This document shows positions 1 through 11,149 of a stretch of 64,000 nucleotides of DNA, piece after piece (within the stretch, counting starts at the first letter, position 1; every line of letters begins with the position of its first letter). The DNA lies in contig JADANN010000409.1 of NCBI GenBank assembly GCA_018806985.1, forward strand, positions 1,240,001 through 1,304,000, given 5' to 3'. Both the position numbers and the translations under genes were made by a program. The notes under the pieces are model-generated. The model had not been told where the DNA came from. It saw only the letters and a list, made by a program, of their open reading frames with translations, and made no database searches. The DNA comes from Angiostrongylus vasorum. Taxonomy: Eukaryota; Nematoda; Chromadorea; Rhabditida; Metastrongylidae.

Positions 1-630
1 TAGTAAAAGCCAATTTCTTCAATCAGAGTACAAAAAAAAACTTGAGAGAGCACAGTAAGAATTCCTGGTAGCTTTTTCTCAAACGAGACACCTTCAAAGG
101 TTTCAATTAGGATTAGATCATATTTTTAGTAAATTACGCGACAGTACCGTAAATGTACTCTTCAGATTTAAACCTAACCTGTCATTTTCATTGGATAATA
201 GAATAAAGCGGTGGTGATCACTGCTGTAATGAATTGATTGAAGAGGACCAACTTGAGAGATTCAATATACTTCCAGAATGACGGCTGCAATTCGTGAACC
301 TTATAAATTTTATAAAAAGCCCTATCTATTCGATTTCAAGCATCGTTAAATCATATTTCTTATTCACAGTTTTTCCCAGTTAATGTCCTTAACTCAACAG
401 TTCATAAATATCGACAGAATTCCATCCATTTAAACAAGGTGATAAGGAGTTTACGACGTAATAGTCTGCTCTTTTTGTATAAAATCCTCTTAAGCAAGTC
501 TTAGGTGAATCAACATCCTGATAAGCCCATACTTTTGATAGCAGGGCTTTTTAGCGCTAAAAAAGTAAACGGTAAAAAAGTAAGTCCTCTTTAGATAAAT
601 AAGTGTCCGCATGGCAACAGGTATGAAAAG
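1..630. other. no recognisable feature
   Basis: AT-rich sequence with no open frame, repeat or RNA that I can support. Confidence 0.5.
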
Positions 631-907
631 AAGGATAAAGCTTTCGGCGTTGTTCAATCCCTGAGGGATGTGCCATGCATTCGACTTCATTAAGCATCGT
701 CTGGATGTGATTGAATGCATATCTGGCCTTTGCAATGACTCGCGGTGGCCTACCGATCTATCTCTCCAGTGCTAATATCCTCGCAGACCAGTGTGGTACG
801 AATTTGCCAACCCCGGAGAGATGGAAAGCTCGGTGGGCCATGGGTACGAGGGATCGATTCCATGCGTGCGTTGCAGGGCGCCACCGACCACTGCGCCACA
901 TGCGCAC
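631..907 (-). mobile_element. family A SINE (tRNA-derived), full length
   Basis: Near-complete copy of the commonest repeat here. Read on the minus strand it starts with a tRNA-like head (A-box-like TGTGGCGCAGTGGTCGG, B-box-like GGATCGATCCC). A unique body follows, then an end of the type CGCCGAGAGCTTTATCCTT. Confidence 0.8.
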
Positions 908-1072
908 AGCGACAGACATGAAGTGCTGTAATATACGAAGGACAACTCCTGATTGTTAAATTTACAAAAGTCTTTATACCTGTAGATAACAACGAACTAT
1001 TGAAAAATTTCGAAATTTGGAAAGGAAGCATTGTCTTCCACTTTGATCTCCACAGTGATTTATGACTTTTAC

Positions 1073-1193
1073 CTTCTTATCTTGCTGAATTTTGAATGGT
1101 CTGCTCCATTTCATATCGAGCCAGTCGATCAAGATGAAAATTGAATTAATAAAGTAGAAGAAGGTATTCACAATTATGACGCCAGGAACCGCA
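1073..1193 (-). CDS. candidate internal exon, hydrophobic protein, unknown
   Basis: On the minus strand a good acceptor (ccgtttcag) at 1194 opens a 40-codon frame that closes at a donor (aag|gtaaaag) at 1072. The peptide includes the hydrophobic run NTFFYFINSIFILIDW followed by a basic end. This suggests a membrane segment. I do not recognise the family. Adjacent exons were not found, so it may be a decayed or partial gene. Confidence 0.28.
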
Positions 1194-1617
1194 CTGAAAC
1201 GGAACCGAATTTCCTAGAAGCGTAAAGTTCAAAAAGATATATGCCAAGAAAAAAAAGCGAGAATGACATCGACTTACAGAATAAGTAATTCATTGCCACC
1301 ACAGGTATCATAGATCCAGCCGTATGCGCGCTCCATCACAGCAAATGCTGGCCGATTGATTACTTATCAGTTCACTAGTGACAATGGAATTTTTTTAACC
1401 AGTAGTATCGAGTTCCTCTCAGCTGTTCTCGATGACACGCCGTGCATATCAATACGGTTATCAAAACGTCATAATTTTAGATGTTCAAACTACAACGTGT
1501 AGCAGCTGATCAAAGTTGAGCAGTGGCCACCCATGATATAACATTTGTAATGAAGAACATGTGTTTCAGAAACATGCAGATGGGGAGATAACCGCAGGAT
1601 TGCCTCGACCAAAATCC
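1194..1617. other. no recognisable feature
   Basis: No open frame or repeat seen. Confidence 0.4.
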
Positions 1618-1628
1618 AAGATAAATAC

Positions 1629-2020
1629 TTGATACATGATGCTTGAACGGCCCGTCGTCACTGGTTGTGCGGGTACCGACATAATTTCCATTTTTTCGGA
1701 GATTCGCTGGTTAAGCCATTGTGGCTCCCTGGAATCGCGAGATCAGCCTGCCCAAAGTCTGCCCCAGGTCTTTGCCACCACAGGCAGTCCCTTGCGGATC
1801 AGAGGGAGATTTGCCACTATGCGACTAATTTGATACCAGGACGGTGGTGGATCCTGGTATTGGTTTACTCTTAGCTAGGCTTCCTACGCCGGACTCCCCC
1901 AGCTTGGTGGGAGACCCTGCCAGGTGATGAATCCTCTTCCCCCCTCCCTGTACTGTACATCACAGCCCGACATCCAGGAACACCTCCCAGCCACGATGAG
2001 GCGGTAAACCGTAGGGAGGC
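1629..2020 (-). mobile_element. family D retroposon, full length, with target-site duplication
   Basis: Full copy of the roughly 390-bp family D repeat, with the end carrying the tacttgga-type tail at 1629. An exact 11-bp direct repeat aagataaatac flanks it at 1618-1628 and 2021-2031. This supports insertion by retroposition. Small open frames on the + strand inside it are chance. Confidence 0.8.
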
Positions 2021-2064
2021 AAGATAAATACCAGCACTAAAACCAGAAAGCAGTCGAAATTACG

Positions 2065-2395
2065 ATGTTTACCCTTTATGTACTGCCTATTAATTTTTTT
2101 CTATAGCAGTGTTATGTGAAATACAACCCTAATAATATTGAGATATGAGTGAAACTGCAGCTTCAGTTTAACAGGGGTTCAATGCCAATTTGTACACCCC
2201 CCGATTATTCCGTTGACGGGTGATTGCTTATAACACCCAGTGAAAAAAAAAGGTTGAGGGAAACCAAAGCAGGGGTCTCGGTTGTGCAGTGGGTTCATGT
2301 GAGCCTCCGGAAACTAAAACCACGGGTTGGAAGCTCGTCTGGGGTTCCGCATTTCGTTCACATTTCAGTATCACTATGGTTGTATTTCCCGCAAC
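2065..2395 (+). mobile_element. family C repeat, diverged
   Basis: Contains the family C landmarks in order: the tactgcctat body, a caatcacccgtcaac-type segment in reverse, a tRNA-like head (tcggttgtgcagtgggttcatgtg), and the ctggggtccgc...atttcagtatca end. Heavily diverged from the copies near 39 and 48 kb. Confidence 0.5.
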
Positions 2396-2549
2396 AGTGA
2401 AAAAAAAATGGCAGGCACTAAGAGTTGGGCATCAAAACAAGATCATCAGACGTTGTAGAAAGCGCCCCGTTAATTTTTTTCTTAAATTGTAGCCCGTGTA
2501 GGGAAAAGGTTTAACAGTGAGCACGATAAAAATAAATCACAAAGCGTTT

Positions 2550-2765
2550 GCTACTGGTCGATGACAAAGGAATGTTCCATGCATACGACTGCATCAAACA
2601 TCATTAGAGGTGGTCGAATACATAATCTGGCCTATGCAATGACTAGCGTTCGCGTAGCGCTATATCAGAACAGTGCTGCTATCCTCACTTTCTGGTTCCA
2701 ATTTGCCGACTTCGGAAGATGGAAGGCATGAGTCAAAGGCGCTGGATCGAAGAGTCAAGCAAGTG
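2550..2765 (-). mobile_element. family A SINE, degraded
   Basis: Recognisable by the ccatgcatacgactgcatcaaacatcattagaggtgg-like body and the gtgctgctatcctc segment. The tRNA-like head is largely lost. Confidence 0.5.
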
Positions 2766-2808
2766 TGCACCCACCCCAAGGTACTTCTAACCGCTACAAG
2801 TGTCTCGT

Positions 2809-2812
<4 letters not shown>

Positions 2813-2850
<38 letters not shown>
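2813..2850. repeat. (TA)n microsatellite
   Basis: Nineteen or so uninterrupted TA dinucleotides. Confidence 0.95.
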
Positions 2851-2853
<3 letters not shown>

Positions 2854-2881
2854 GACGTGATATTGTGATATTGTGATACTG

Positions 2882-2970
2882 ATCACCACGAGCACGCTGC
2901 GGTTCGATCACTCGCATGGCTCAACAAGTCCTTGCGGGGTCGGGAAATTGGTACCGAACTTGTACGTAAA
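2882..2970 (+). mobile_element. family A SINE fragment
   Basis: Retains the B-box-like ggttcgatcact, then atggctcaacaag, tcggggaaattggtaccgaact-like spacing typical of family A. Truncated on both sides. Confidence 0.45.
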
Positions 2971-3004
2971 AAATCACGCTCTGCAATCCAATGGGAACGC
3001 TTTA

Positions 3005-3200
3005 GCCCGTCTATCTCAGGACTCCAGGGAGAATCAACTCGACCAGCATTAAAAGACAAGGAAAATCCTTAAGCAGCAGCCGAATCCAGAAGTACAAAGT
3101 TGGAAAACTTTCGTGGATGATAGATATGAGGAAACAAATCGAATGTGGGAATTCCTGGGAATCGCAGGATAGATGTCGTATGAAATTAAAAAGTAAACGC
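3005..3200 (+). mobile_element. family B SINE, head missing
   Basis: Matches the downstream half of family B (gagaatcaactcgaccagcatt, aaaatccttaagcagcag, aaacaaatcgaatg, cctgggaatcgcagg). The tRNA-like head is absent. Confidence 0.5.
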
Positions 3201-3279
3201 ACGTCAGTTTGTTATAACAGACTCAATTTAACAATTTTCCAATTTTTTTGTCCCAAAAAATTATAAGTGTTATATAGAG

Positions 3280-3310
3280 AGAACATTCTTCATAAAATGA
3301 AGAATGTTCT
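3280..3310. repeat. perfect 14-bp hairpin
   Basis: agaacattcttcat, loop aaa, then its exact reverse complement. The 3-nt loop is too small for a microRNA precursor. It may be a foldback element remnant. Confidence 0.85.
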
Positions 3311-3588
3311 TTATCTCTTCACTCATCGACTTGAACTCTCTTTGCTCTGAATCTTTTGCACCGACCTCTTATCTGCATTAGTTGAGAAGCATTCTAAAAA
3401 ATATTTCTCGGGCAATAACTCGCTTTTCATACTTTTTCCCTCTTCTTTACACTTACGACAAATTAAAAGACAACTTTACTTTTGAATAAAAACACGGTTA
3501 ATTTTAACAACGATGCTCGTTAACATCGTGAATATTTGTGGAGATCTGAATAAATGCGACTATGGCTTCCAGAGATTTCCAGAGGGGA

Positions 3589-4014
3589 CTACCCCTCTGA
3601 AGTAGAAGTGGGTGCGTAACTTGTGCAGTACACATAATAGAAAACCAAGCTGATAATTGTAATAGCACGAAAGATTCGTTTCCTGTGGACAGCGTGTAGT
3701 ACAGTATTAAGGATAACCCTGCAATGCTGATGATTTCGCTGGGTTGGGTCACGCATGTCGACGAAACCAGACCCTAAATTGCTCAGTGCTCGGCAAATTG
3801 GTGTGAGGTTTCTCCGCGAGGACAAAAACACTAACTTGAAACATCGGTAACCCCGCAAATGAATCAATAAACCAAGTATGCATTCAAACACCTCTGGGAA
3901 GTTTAATAAAGCAGATTTCATGAAGGATTCCAAATATTGATCAATGTCGAAGGTTTTCTTTCTCGTACAATAGTGCGGCGCTTTTTGTTGCACCTCTCCT
4001 GTGACGTACCGCAT
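3589..4014 (-). CDS. candidate coding segment, unknown
   Basis: An open frame of 141 codons on the minus strand, the longest in the window. Its first third (around residues 17-43, with KKTFDIDQYLESFMKSALLN) has protein-like composition and ends at a possible donor (cagag|gtgttt) near 3890. The remainder looks less coding and may be intron read-through. No domain is recognised. It could be one real exon or a chance frame. Confidence 0.25.
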   Translation of the reverse strand: MRYVTGEVQQKAPHYCTRKKTFDIDQYLESFMKSALLNFPEVFECILGLLIHLRGYRCFKLVFLSSRRNLTPICRALSNLGSGFVDMRDPTQRNHQHCRVILNTVLHAVHRKRIFRAITIISLVFYYVYCTSYAPTSTSEG

Positions 4015-4930
4015 TTCGATAAGAAGAGCTTAAAAGTGAGCACCAATTGTTAGGGAGAAACACTGACGAGATAGTGTTTTGTTGGTGGTCTAACGTGCAC
4101 CTTGACCCTATCGACGAATTTTAGGATGTGCTATAGAGCTTTACATACGAAATGTGTGCCAGAATTCCGATTTTAGAGTGACCTTAATGTGCGGTGGCAG
4201 GCAACCCTTGTGGTCCAGGAACGATTAAGTTAAACGTCAGAAAAAAAAGTGCACAATGAATAGCCGTCAAAATGAAAGGAATCCTTTAAATCTTGTTTGA
4301 GCCTGGCGATAACGCTTTGGCAGCATAAAACGCTTAACGCATAACGTCTGACGGTCAAGTGCTCGTCAAGCCTGGACAACTCGGTCGCGACTGAAACACT
4401 GCACATTGTAAACAATACAGTGCAGGTGTTTTTTTTCAAAAGCCAATACTTCTCTGACAGCTCGAATACTTGAGGATTTCAGAATTTGACTGACCTACAG
4501 AAGAGGCTTTTCTATCACCTAAAAATATACATGGTCCTTTTTACTGTCCCAAAGTCATTCATAATTTATGGTTTTCTAGAACTCCCTGTAGCTTTTTTCG
4601 ATAAGAAGAGGAATTAAAGAATGGGAAACATAGCAGATTAATAAAGTTTACTTCGATTTATCGAAAGGTACACAGTCTTGAACATCGATCAGATTCTCAC
4701 TGGAAGTGAAAATGTAGAAATGTATATATGGAGGCAATGTGGAATGGTCCGTGCTTTTTGTTAGAGAATATGAAGAAAGTGAGAGCAAAAAATAAGGTGG
4801 AGCTGTTCATGATTTCCTAACAATGAATTGTCTCATAATCACTAGATCTTCGATAGCACTCAGCCAATGGATACCACAAGATTTTCGTTTCTGTGCTAAG
4901 AACTGGTAGATTTTCATGCATTAATCATTG
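4015..4930. other. no recognisable feature
   Basis: No supported gene or repeat. Confidence 0.4.
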
Positions 4931-4933
4931 CAG

Positions 4934-5201
4934 ACATTGCGGAGGCAATTGTGGATTAAAAGGACGGCTATACAGAAAGATGCGTCGTAAGAATGGACAT
5001 ATGTGTTTACAATGTGAAAAGGATTTATCGAGCATCACTTTAAAATCAAAATTACTGGCGTGCAACAGTGAAGATTATTGGGGTGCCAGTCCTGCTCGCC
5101 TCACATTCTATTGCATTTTAATGAAACCTATTCCGCTTATTTTGGTGCGAAAGCACTTTTTTCTATTATATTTAGTCCAATTGACTTCCTTCTTGATGTA
5201 A
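4934..5201 (+). CDS. candidate exon, Cys/His-rich basic protein
   Basis: A polypyrimidine-poor but usable acceptor (taatcattgcag) at 4933 opens a frame with HCGGNCGLKGRLYRKMRRK and, about 20 residues on, CLQCEKDL. The two CxxC-like pairs and the basic stretch suggest a small zinc-binding module. Downstream the frame becomes hydrophobic and probably runs into intron. No family is recognised, and no neighbouring exon was found. The family A SINE starting at 5206 abuts it. Confidence 0.3.
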
Positions 5202-5205
5202 ACTA

Positions 5206-5486
5206 AAGCATGAAAGCACAAAGCTTTCGGCGTTGATCAACCTCTGAGGGATGCGCCATGTATTCGACTTCATTGAGCATCGTTAGAAGTGATTGAATGC
5301 ATATCTGGCCTTTACAATGACTCATGGTGGCCTGCCGATGTATCACGCTAGTGCTGCTATCCTTCCAGACAAGTTTGGTACCAAATTGCTGGCCCCATAG
5401 CTATGGAAGGCTTGGTGAGCCACCGGTGCGGGGATCGACCCCACGTGTATACTGCAGGGCGCTTCCGACCGCTGCGCCACACTCGC
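5206..5486 (-). mobile_element. family A SINE, full length, with target-site duplication
   Basis: Complete copy. Direct repeats cttgatgtaaacta at 5192-5205 and cttgatgtgaacta at 5487-5500 (13 of 14 identical) flank it, which defines both ends of the element and supports retroposition. Confidence 0.88.
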
Positions 5487-5500
5487 CTTGATGTGAACTA

Positions 5501-6130
5501 GGACGAAAAATTAGGCCATTGCATTCTATGTAATGAAAAAAGACAGATTTCAAAGATTTATTGGAAAATCAACATCCATTTCGCCCGTAACACATCGTTT
5601 GACAGGAAAGAGAAGTGCAACAATACACTGCTAATGGAAGGTTAGGAACCACCGTAGCACATAGAGGTTCGCGTATATTGACAAATCCGTTGTATCATTT
5701 ATAGGCAGAACCGTTTCCCTCATCTCCTGTGAAAGGGACGAGTACGCTTTCAAGTTACGAAACTTGCCCTCAATATGTGGCTAAACATAAAGGATTCTAG
5801 TGTACACCGCTAGCTATCTCTCTATAACTCAGATGCGACTCAGAATTAGTGATGACTTCTTAGACATAGACTTAGCTGCAATTACCTCGATAAGGAAAGC
5901 CATCCCTAAATCAATAAAAACTACGTAAAGCTTCTCCGAGAACTTAGTTCAGAGAAGTGTCCATCTCTTTCGCATGCATCGGGAGAACAGAGGTCTCCAA
6001 GCAGGTTATCCACCTAAATATGAAATAGGATAAAAGGTAGTAGAGCGCAATTTGAGCGCTTAAGTAGAAAGTTCACAGCTACGCTGTTATGATGGGCACA
6101 GTCTATTATGTAACTCTCTCCCACTTCCCG
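5501..6130. other. no recognisable feature
   Basis: No gene, RNA or repeat seen. Confidence 0.4.
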
Positions 6131-6135
6131 AAACG

Positions 6136-6388
6136 GTGCGCGTGGTCGAAGGAGCCGGGATCGATCCCCGTGCACCAGGCCCACCAGCCCTTCATCCACT
6201 CGAGGTCGGTGAGTTGGCACCAGACTTACCTGAGAGGATAGCACCACTGGCTCGATACATCGATAGACCACCGCAAGTCATTGTAGAGGCCAGATATGCA
6301 TTCAATCACCTCCAATAATGCTTAATGAAATAGAATGCATGCCGCATCCCTTAGGGATTGATCAACGCCTAAAGCTTTATCCTTTATT
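6136..6388 (+). mobile_element. family A SINE, A box deleted
   Basis: Starts at the B-box region (ggatcgatcccc) and continues to the 3' end aaagctttatcctttat. The A-box half of the head is replaced by unrelated sequence. Confidence 0.75.
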
Positions 6389-6724
6389 CTCTCCCAACTC
6401 TTCGATATCACAAATTATTGAGAACCGCAAACACTGGGAGCCTTTCGTGAATACAAATTTGAGCACCACCTTCATAAGTTACTACATCATTCTCTCATGA
6501 GTAACAGGCAAGAACATGCGAAAATCCTCGCTGAAAAAACATCAAGTAGAAAGTCTACTTGCGTTGCGTTGGGAAAAGGAGTGCTTCTTCACTAACGTTA
6601 ACTTTTCATTTCGTTCAAGAAAGCGACACCAATAGACAGGCGATGTGTTACAAGGCATTAACGTGATGTTACGACTGCGAAATATATTGAGAACGTTATC
6701 AGTAGATGCCGTCGTTTTTTCTTG

Positions 6725-6845
6725 ATTGTTATATTTGTGTTGGTTAGTTCGTGTGGTAGTTGGTTCGTTACGTTCGGCCTGCCACGCGGGACTTTTTTAG
6801 GTGCCTCAAACAATAATCTCAAATTCGTGTAATTAAACCTTCGAT
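6725..6845 (-). repeat. diverged relative of the SL1-bearing repeat
   Basis: Positions 6818-6839 match the complement of the SL1 leader at 19 of 22 bases. The neighbouring ccacgcgggact...ttta and repeated ggttagtt/ggttcgtt motifs also occur beside the exact SL1 copy at 11251-11272. It is therefore a second, older copy of the same repeat. Confidence 0.5.
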
Positions 6846-7220
6846 GTCAATAGCAGTAATGAAGATATAATAGCACCAAAACAATGCAAGCGACTAGACG
6901 AAAACGGTGGTGAATGAGCGAAGGCAATATGAAGAGCGAGAGGGAAACTTGAGGAAAGAGAGCAGCTCTGCCATAGGTCGGCGACGTAATACGGTGTGCT
7001 AGTGTAATGTGAAATAACAATGGTATAGGACCTTGACATATTAGAACAGGCCCGTAGGGTTATAGTAACGTTAGCTTATAGTAATAGTGCGATTAGTTTA
7101 GCCTATTAAAGCTAAATGTAAGTCTGTGACAACATTGCAACAAGGTTAACTATTAAAGAGTATATGTAAGCTCGTACTATATATGTAAGCTCGTGACTAT
7201 TTACATTACCTATGATGACT

Positions 7221-7339
7221 GGGCGCGTGTGGCGTAGTCGTCGGAGGAGCCCTGCAATGCACACATGGGATCGATCCCTGCGCCGGTGGCTCACCAAGCC
7301 TTCCATCCCCTCCGGGCTCGGCATATTGGTACCAGACTT
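7221..7339 (+). mobile_element. family A SINE, 5' half
   Basis: Intact tRNA-like head (gggcgcgtgtggcgtagtcg; B box gggatcgatccc) through attggtaccagac. It then breaks exactly where the duplicated 1.5-kb segment begins, so one of the two was broken by the other. Confidence 0.75.
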
Positions 7340-7344
7340 TTTTC

Positions 7345-8835
7345 ATTTTTTTATTTGTTTATATAGACGGTGTCCGGAACCCGACACTTCTTCGTTTGAT
7401 TCGTCGTCTAGCATCCGTCATCCATGTTAATTTCAGTTCCATCTTTCTTTATGAGCTAATTTTTACTTTTTCCATTACCGTGATTGCCGTCAGTGTGGTC
7501 GAGATGCACTGTTGTCACCAGACTTTCGGTTGCCAAGAGCTAACTTATCGCCTATGTCGGTTTATATCGCTCCATTTCGACAGAAATACAAGATTGACGC
7601 CGTCCTCGCTACCACCACATGCACATCACTCTGTTCCCTCCAATCAACATGGTACATTTTAGCACTTCGTGAATGAATTAGTTATTGGTAGTATGGAATT
7701 TGGAGCACGCTGCTCTCTACAAGGATCCTGTTTAAGGTACGAATCATCATGCGATCACCATTCCCTCACGATTAACGTTCTCGCTTACCTGACTAACTTG
7801 TGGATCACCAAGCACCTGTCTGCCACCAATAGGAAATGAAGGCTGAGTTCCACAAGTTAGTGGTCCCATTTACTTAATAAGGATTTCTCAGCCGAGTTTC
7901 CTAACATACCAAACTTTAAGCCCGTCGACTTGTCTGTGGAGTAGTCTAAAAACACGCAAATGTACTTCATGCCTTATGTGGGCTTGGAGGTTGCATCCAG
8001 AGGATTAGCCACTGGTGGTCTCCTATGGATGATACGATAGCTTAGATATTTGGTTTCCTATTACGAGATGAATTAAGAGTGTCTGTAATTAAATTGTCAC
8101 TTTGTGTCAATCAGCACAACTACGAGCAATCGAGCGTTGACAATGCAGACGATGGTGAGCAATTAAATCTGCTGGTTTGCGGTGCCCGTTATGCAAACCG
8201 AGCGTTCCACGGTGGTATCGTTATTGTATGCCTTCATAATCAAATGGAAAAAATACTAGATTGGTGAGAACCTCTTCCCAAGGGTGGCGAGCTGGTCACT
8301 TAGACGTATACAGTGAAGATCATGGCCAACCAATCACTATTCTACCTGTGGCTGTTACGAAATGTGGTGACCTAGTCGAGGTAACTAGCTGTTGCACCCA
8401 AATGTGAGCATGGTATAATAAGTGTCTCTGTTGTATTTGGTATACAGAGTGACTTCTTCTGTTATCTATCCACTGCAGGTTCGATTGATTCACTCATAAG
8501 GAAGGCTACTTTGGATCAAACGGCTCCTTTTAGTAAAGATAGAAAGTATAGACGACCAGCAATGGTGATTATTGGAGCTCAGGTAATATGTTAGTGCACT
8601 TTAAACACTTCTGCTAAGTAGACTAAAGATTAGCTGCTTTTTATGGATGTGGTTTAGGTGGATTTTTTTGTTATTAATCCTCACTGTTTCAAACACACTC
8701 CTTCTTTGCTCAGATTTATGTTGCTAAACATTTAAGTTTAGTACTCTCTTTAAACCACTCAATTTATGATAAACATGTAAACATTGTTGCAAAAAAATGC
8801 GTAGGTTCACTCCGTTTAGCTCGAGGTAGCTCGTA
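7345..8835 (+). pseudogene. copy 1 of an inverted 1.5-kb gene-fragment duplication; possible DIS3-like exonuclease
   Basis: Runs parallel, in reverse orientation, to 17985-19530. Around 8070-8240 it reads SVIKLSLCVNQHNYEQSS... and then GARYANRAFHGG. That resembles the segment before the RNB domain of DIS3-family 3'-5' exonucleases (NRAxHGD(I/V)V). Further frames shared with copy 2 read LVRTSSQGWRAGHL (about 8260) and DRKYRRPAMVIIGAQ (about 8540). All are separated by in-frame stops or by what look like introns. The final Asp of the HGD motif is Gly here. A short segment that copy 2 retains between about 18570 and 18640 is deleted. I judge both copies to be decayed gene fragments. The family assignment is tentative. 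Confidence 0.45.
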
Positions 8836-8949
8836 AGAATGCATGTCGGTGCAATGGTCAGCTTTGTCCGTGGTTCATCTTAGCCTTCCTTCCTTAGATG
8901 TACAGGTATTATCTATGATTTTTAAAAGGATTTGCTATGGAAAACCTGA

Positions 8950-9207
8950 ATAAATATACCCTTCGACCTGGTATCGTCTTGGTATCGTCCTGGTAGCAAA
9001 CCAATCGCGTGGTTCCAAATCTCCTTCTGATTCACAAGGGCGGCGCCTGCCTGTGGTGGTGACGAACTGGGGCGGACTCTGACCGGATTGACCTCGGGAC
9101 TCCAGGGAACCCCCAGTGGCAAGACTACGAAAACTCCAGGAATGGAGATTATGCTAGGGCCCGCACAACCAGTGGAGTCGGGCCGCCTAAGTATCCAGAT
9201 TGGAAAA
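8950..9207 (+). mobile_element. family D retroposon, 5' truncated
   Basis: Begins at the tggtatcgtcctggta segment and runs to gggccgcctaagtatccag, the family 3' end. Confidence 0.65.
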
Positions 9208-9850
9208 CATGCCCTTTATCTTTGTCTTTGTTTATCTTTGTGTCACTGTCGATAGGACGTAAGGGTGTTTTTAAAAACATTGATGAGCACACAAATATCA
9301 GGAAAAAAATAGCTAAATATATTCAAATCGCTACAAGGGGAAGCGATCCGTTTGAAGAACTCTCTTCGATATGCCCACTGAAGACTGGGGCGTGCCAGAC
9401 ATTTGCATTGAGAAGGCTGCCGAGGTTCAATTTCTTAAGTCTCAAACAAAATGGTGACTACTCTTTGTAGACTTTGGCAGGAGACTGCTCATGCACAAGA
9501 AGGTTTCAAGAGATAGGGATTAAATACAACTATATATCAGAGTGTTTTAATGGTGTTTAATGCTTTATAAACAACAAAGAGGCTGGGTAAAATTTCTGAT
9601 CCCATATCACCAGCTGTACAAAGAAATCCATCTTTATTACAAGCATTTGCGGTAAAAACCATTCTAGTACTGTAAGGAAATTATGGCATATTTTATTTCC
9701 TTGGTAGAGTTGTTTCTCCTTCTTTTCGCGTTTAGCAGTTTAACCGGGCTAGTGGCCAGAAGTTAAACACCAAAAAGTGAAATGTATGACTTAGAAAAAG
9801 TAGCAGAAATTTTTTTGTTTGTTGCTCGCAGTGGTTAGTATTTCTTAGAT
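9208..9850. other. no recognisable feature
   Basis: Short T-rich repeats (tttgtct) at 9212-9240 only. Confidence 0.35.
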
Positions 9851-9860
9851 GTGATGTATC

Positions 9861-10190
9861 CTCCCAACGGTTTACCTCTTCATCGTGGGAGGTGTTCCTG
9901 TGTGTCGGGCCGCGATGTAAAGGTGAGGATTCATACTCCCGGCAGGGTCTCCAACAGGGTCCACCACCGTCCTGGTATGAACTAGTCGCATGGTAGGAAA
10001 TTTTCTTCCGACCCACAAGGGCGGAGGCTGCCTGAGTGGTGACCACCTGGGGCAGACTATGGCAAAGCGGACCACGGGATTCCAGGGAAGTACAATGGCT
10101 AAGCTAGCAAAACTCCGAAAAAATGGACATTATGCTGAGGCGCGGACAAACATTGAGGACGGGCCGTCCGAGTATCCAATTAAGTAAGAA
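9861..10190 (+). mobile_element. family D retroposon
   Basis: Nearly complete. Starts at the 5' hairpin region (tcccaacggtttacctc...gtgggaggtg) and ends gtccgagtatccaattaagtaag. The imperfect direct repeat gtgatgtat (9851-9859) and gtgatgcat (10191-10199) flanks it. Confidence 0.7.
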
Positions 10191-11140
10191 GTGATGCATA
10201 TAATGTAAATGAAATTCTGTTAAGAAGCAAACGGGCAACTGAAAATGATTAATGATTAAGGATAGTAATCGTAACTAGGCTCTGTTTCCGCTGCCTGATT
10301 CTCGTATGCGACCTTTGCAGAATAGCTACTACCTGGATTCCTCGAAAGACGACAAGTGAGGTTGTGTTGCTGTTGTGTTCGTCAATGCATTTAGACACTA
10401 GGAAAGAATTGGAGTAAATTGTTTATTTTGTATCGAATGACAATTGAACGGAACAAGATATAGAGAACAATTTATTTATTAAAACAGATGCTGATTGCCA
10501 AAACTAAGGATTTCGCAAAGTACATACATTTCGATAGAATGCTTGAATGGCAAGGAATAGTGCAATTCTTTAGAAGGAAATTGGAACGTACCCTAGGAGG
10601 AGCAAATGATGTAGAGGTAGATGGCGAGTGTGGAATTATAATTGTGAATCAAATGTGATTGTAAAAGATAGGCCCAAACTTTCAGTTGGGTGTTTATTAA
10701 CCGTTTTAGCACTTTATATCCACAGTCTTACTAAACTAGCCATGGTTAGCGAATCCCAGATGAAGCTGTCACTTGCTCATTTGATCTGTTTCCGTTTTGT
10801 TTCTGTTATTTTCTAGCTACTAAGCCATGGTAATTCGTGACTGTTTTTGAGGCAGAAAGTAATTCCAGACTTAAACACATTCGTCGTATGAACAGATGAA
10901 GAGTGTAAGTTCTTATCTCTACTATGTCTATTTTAAGGTCAAGAACTTATTTCGTTTAGTCGAAAATTGAAGGTCTTTTCTATTCGCTAACAATAACGAC
11001 ACAGGCGAGTTTTCTGTTCCACTTATAAACTTTCTGCCTCTCATCAACTTTCTGCTGAGTCTAGGCAGTGGACAAATAGATAAGGTGGGGTAATGGAATC
11101 TCTGTAACAAGTCTTTTGTTCAACTTTTTTATTATATAAC
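10191..11140. other. no recognisable feature
   Basis: No supported gene. Short frames at 10628-10816 (+) and 10928-11110 (-) lack coding character or splice context. Confidence 0.35.
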
Positions 11141-11149
11141 GAAGGTAAA

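Noticed and set aside
7221..7339. Functional tRNA gene
   Set aside because: A- and B-box-like motifs are present but there is no acceptor stem pairing or anticodon arm; the sequence is the head of the family A SINE.
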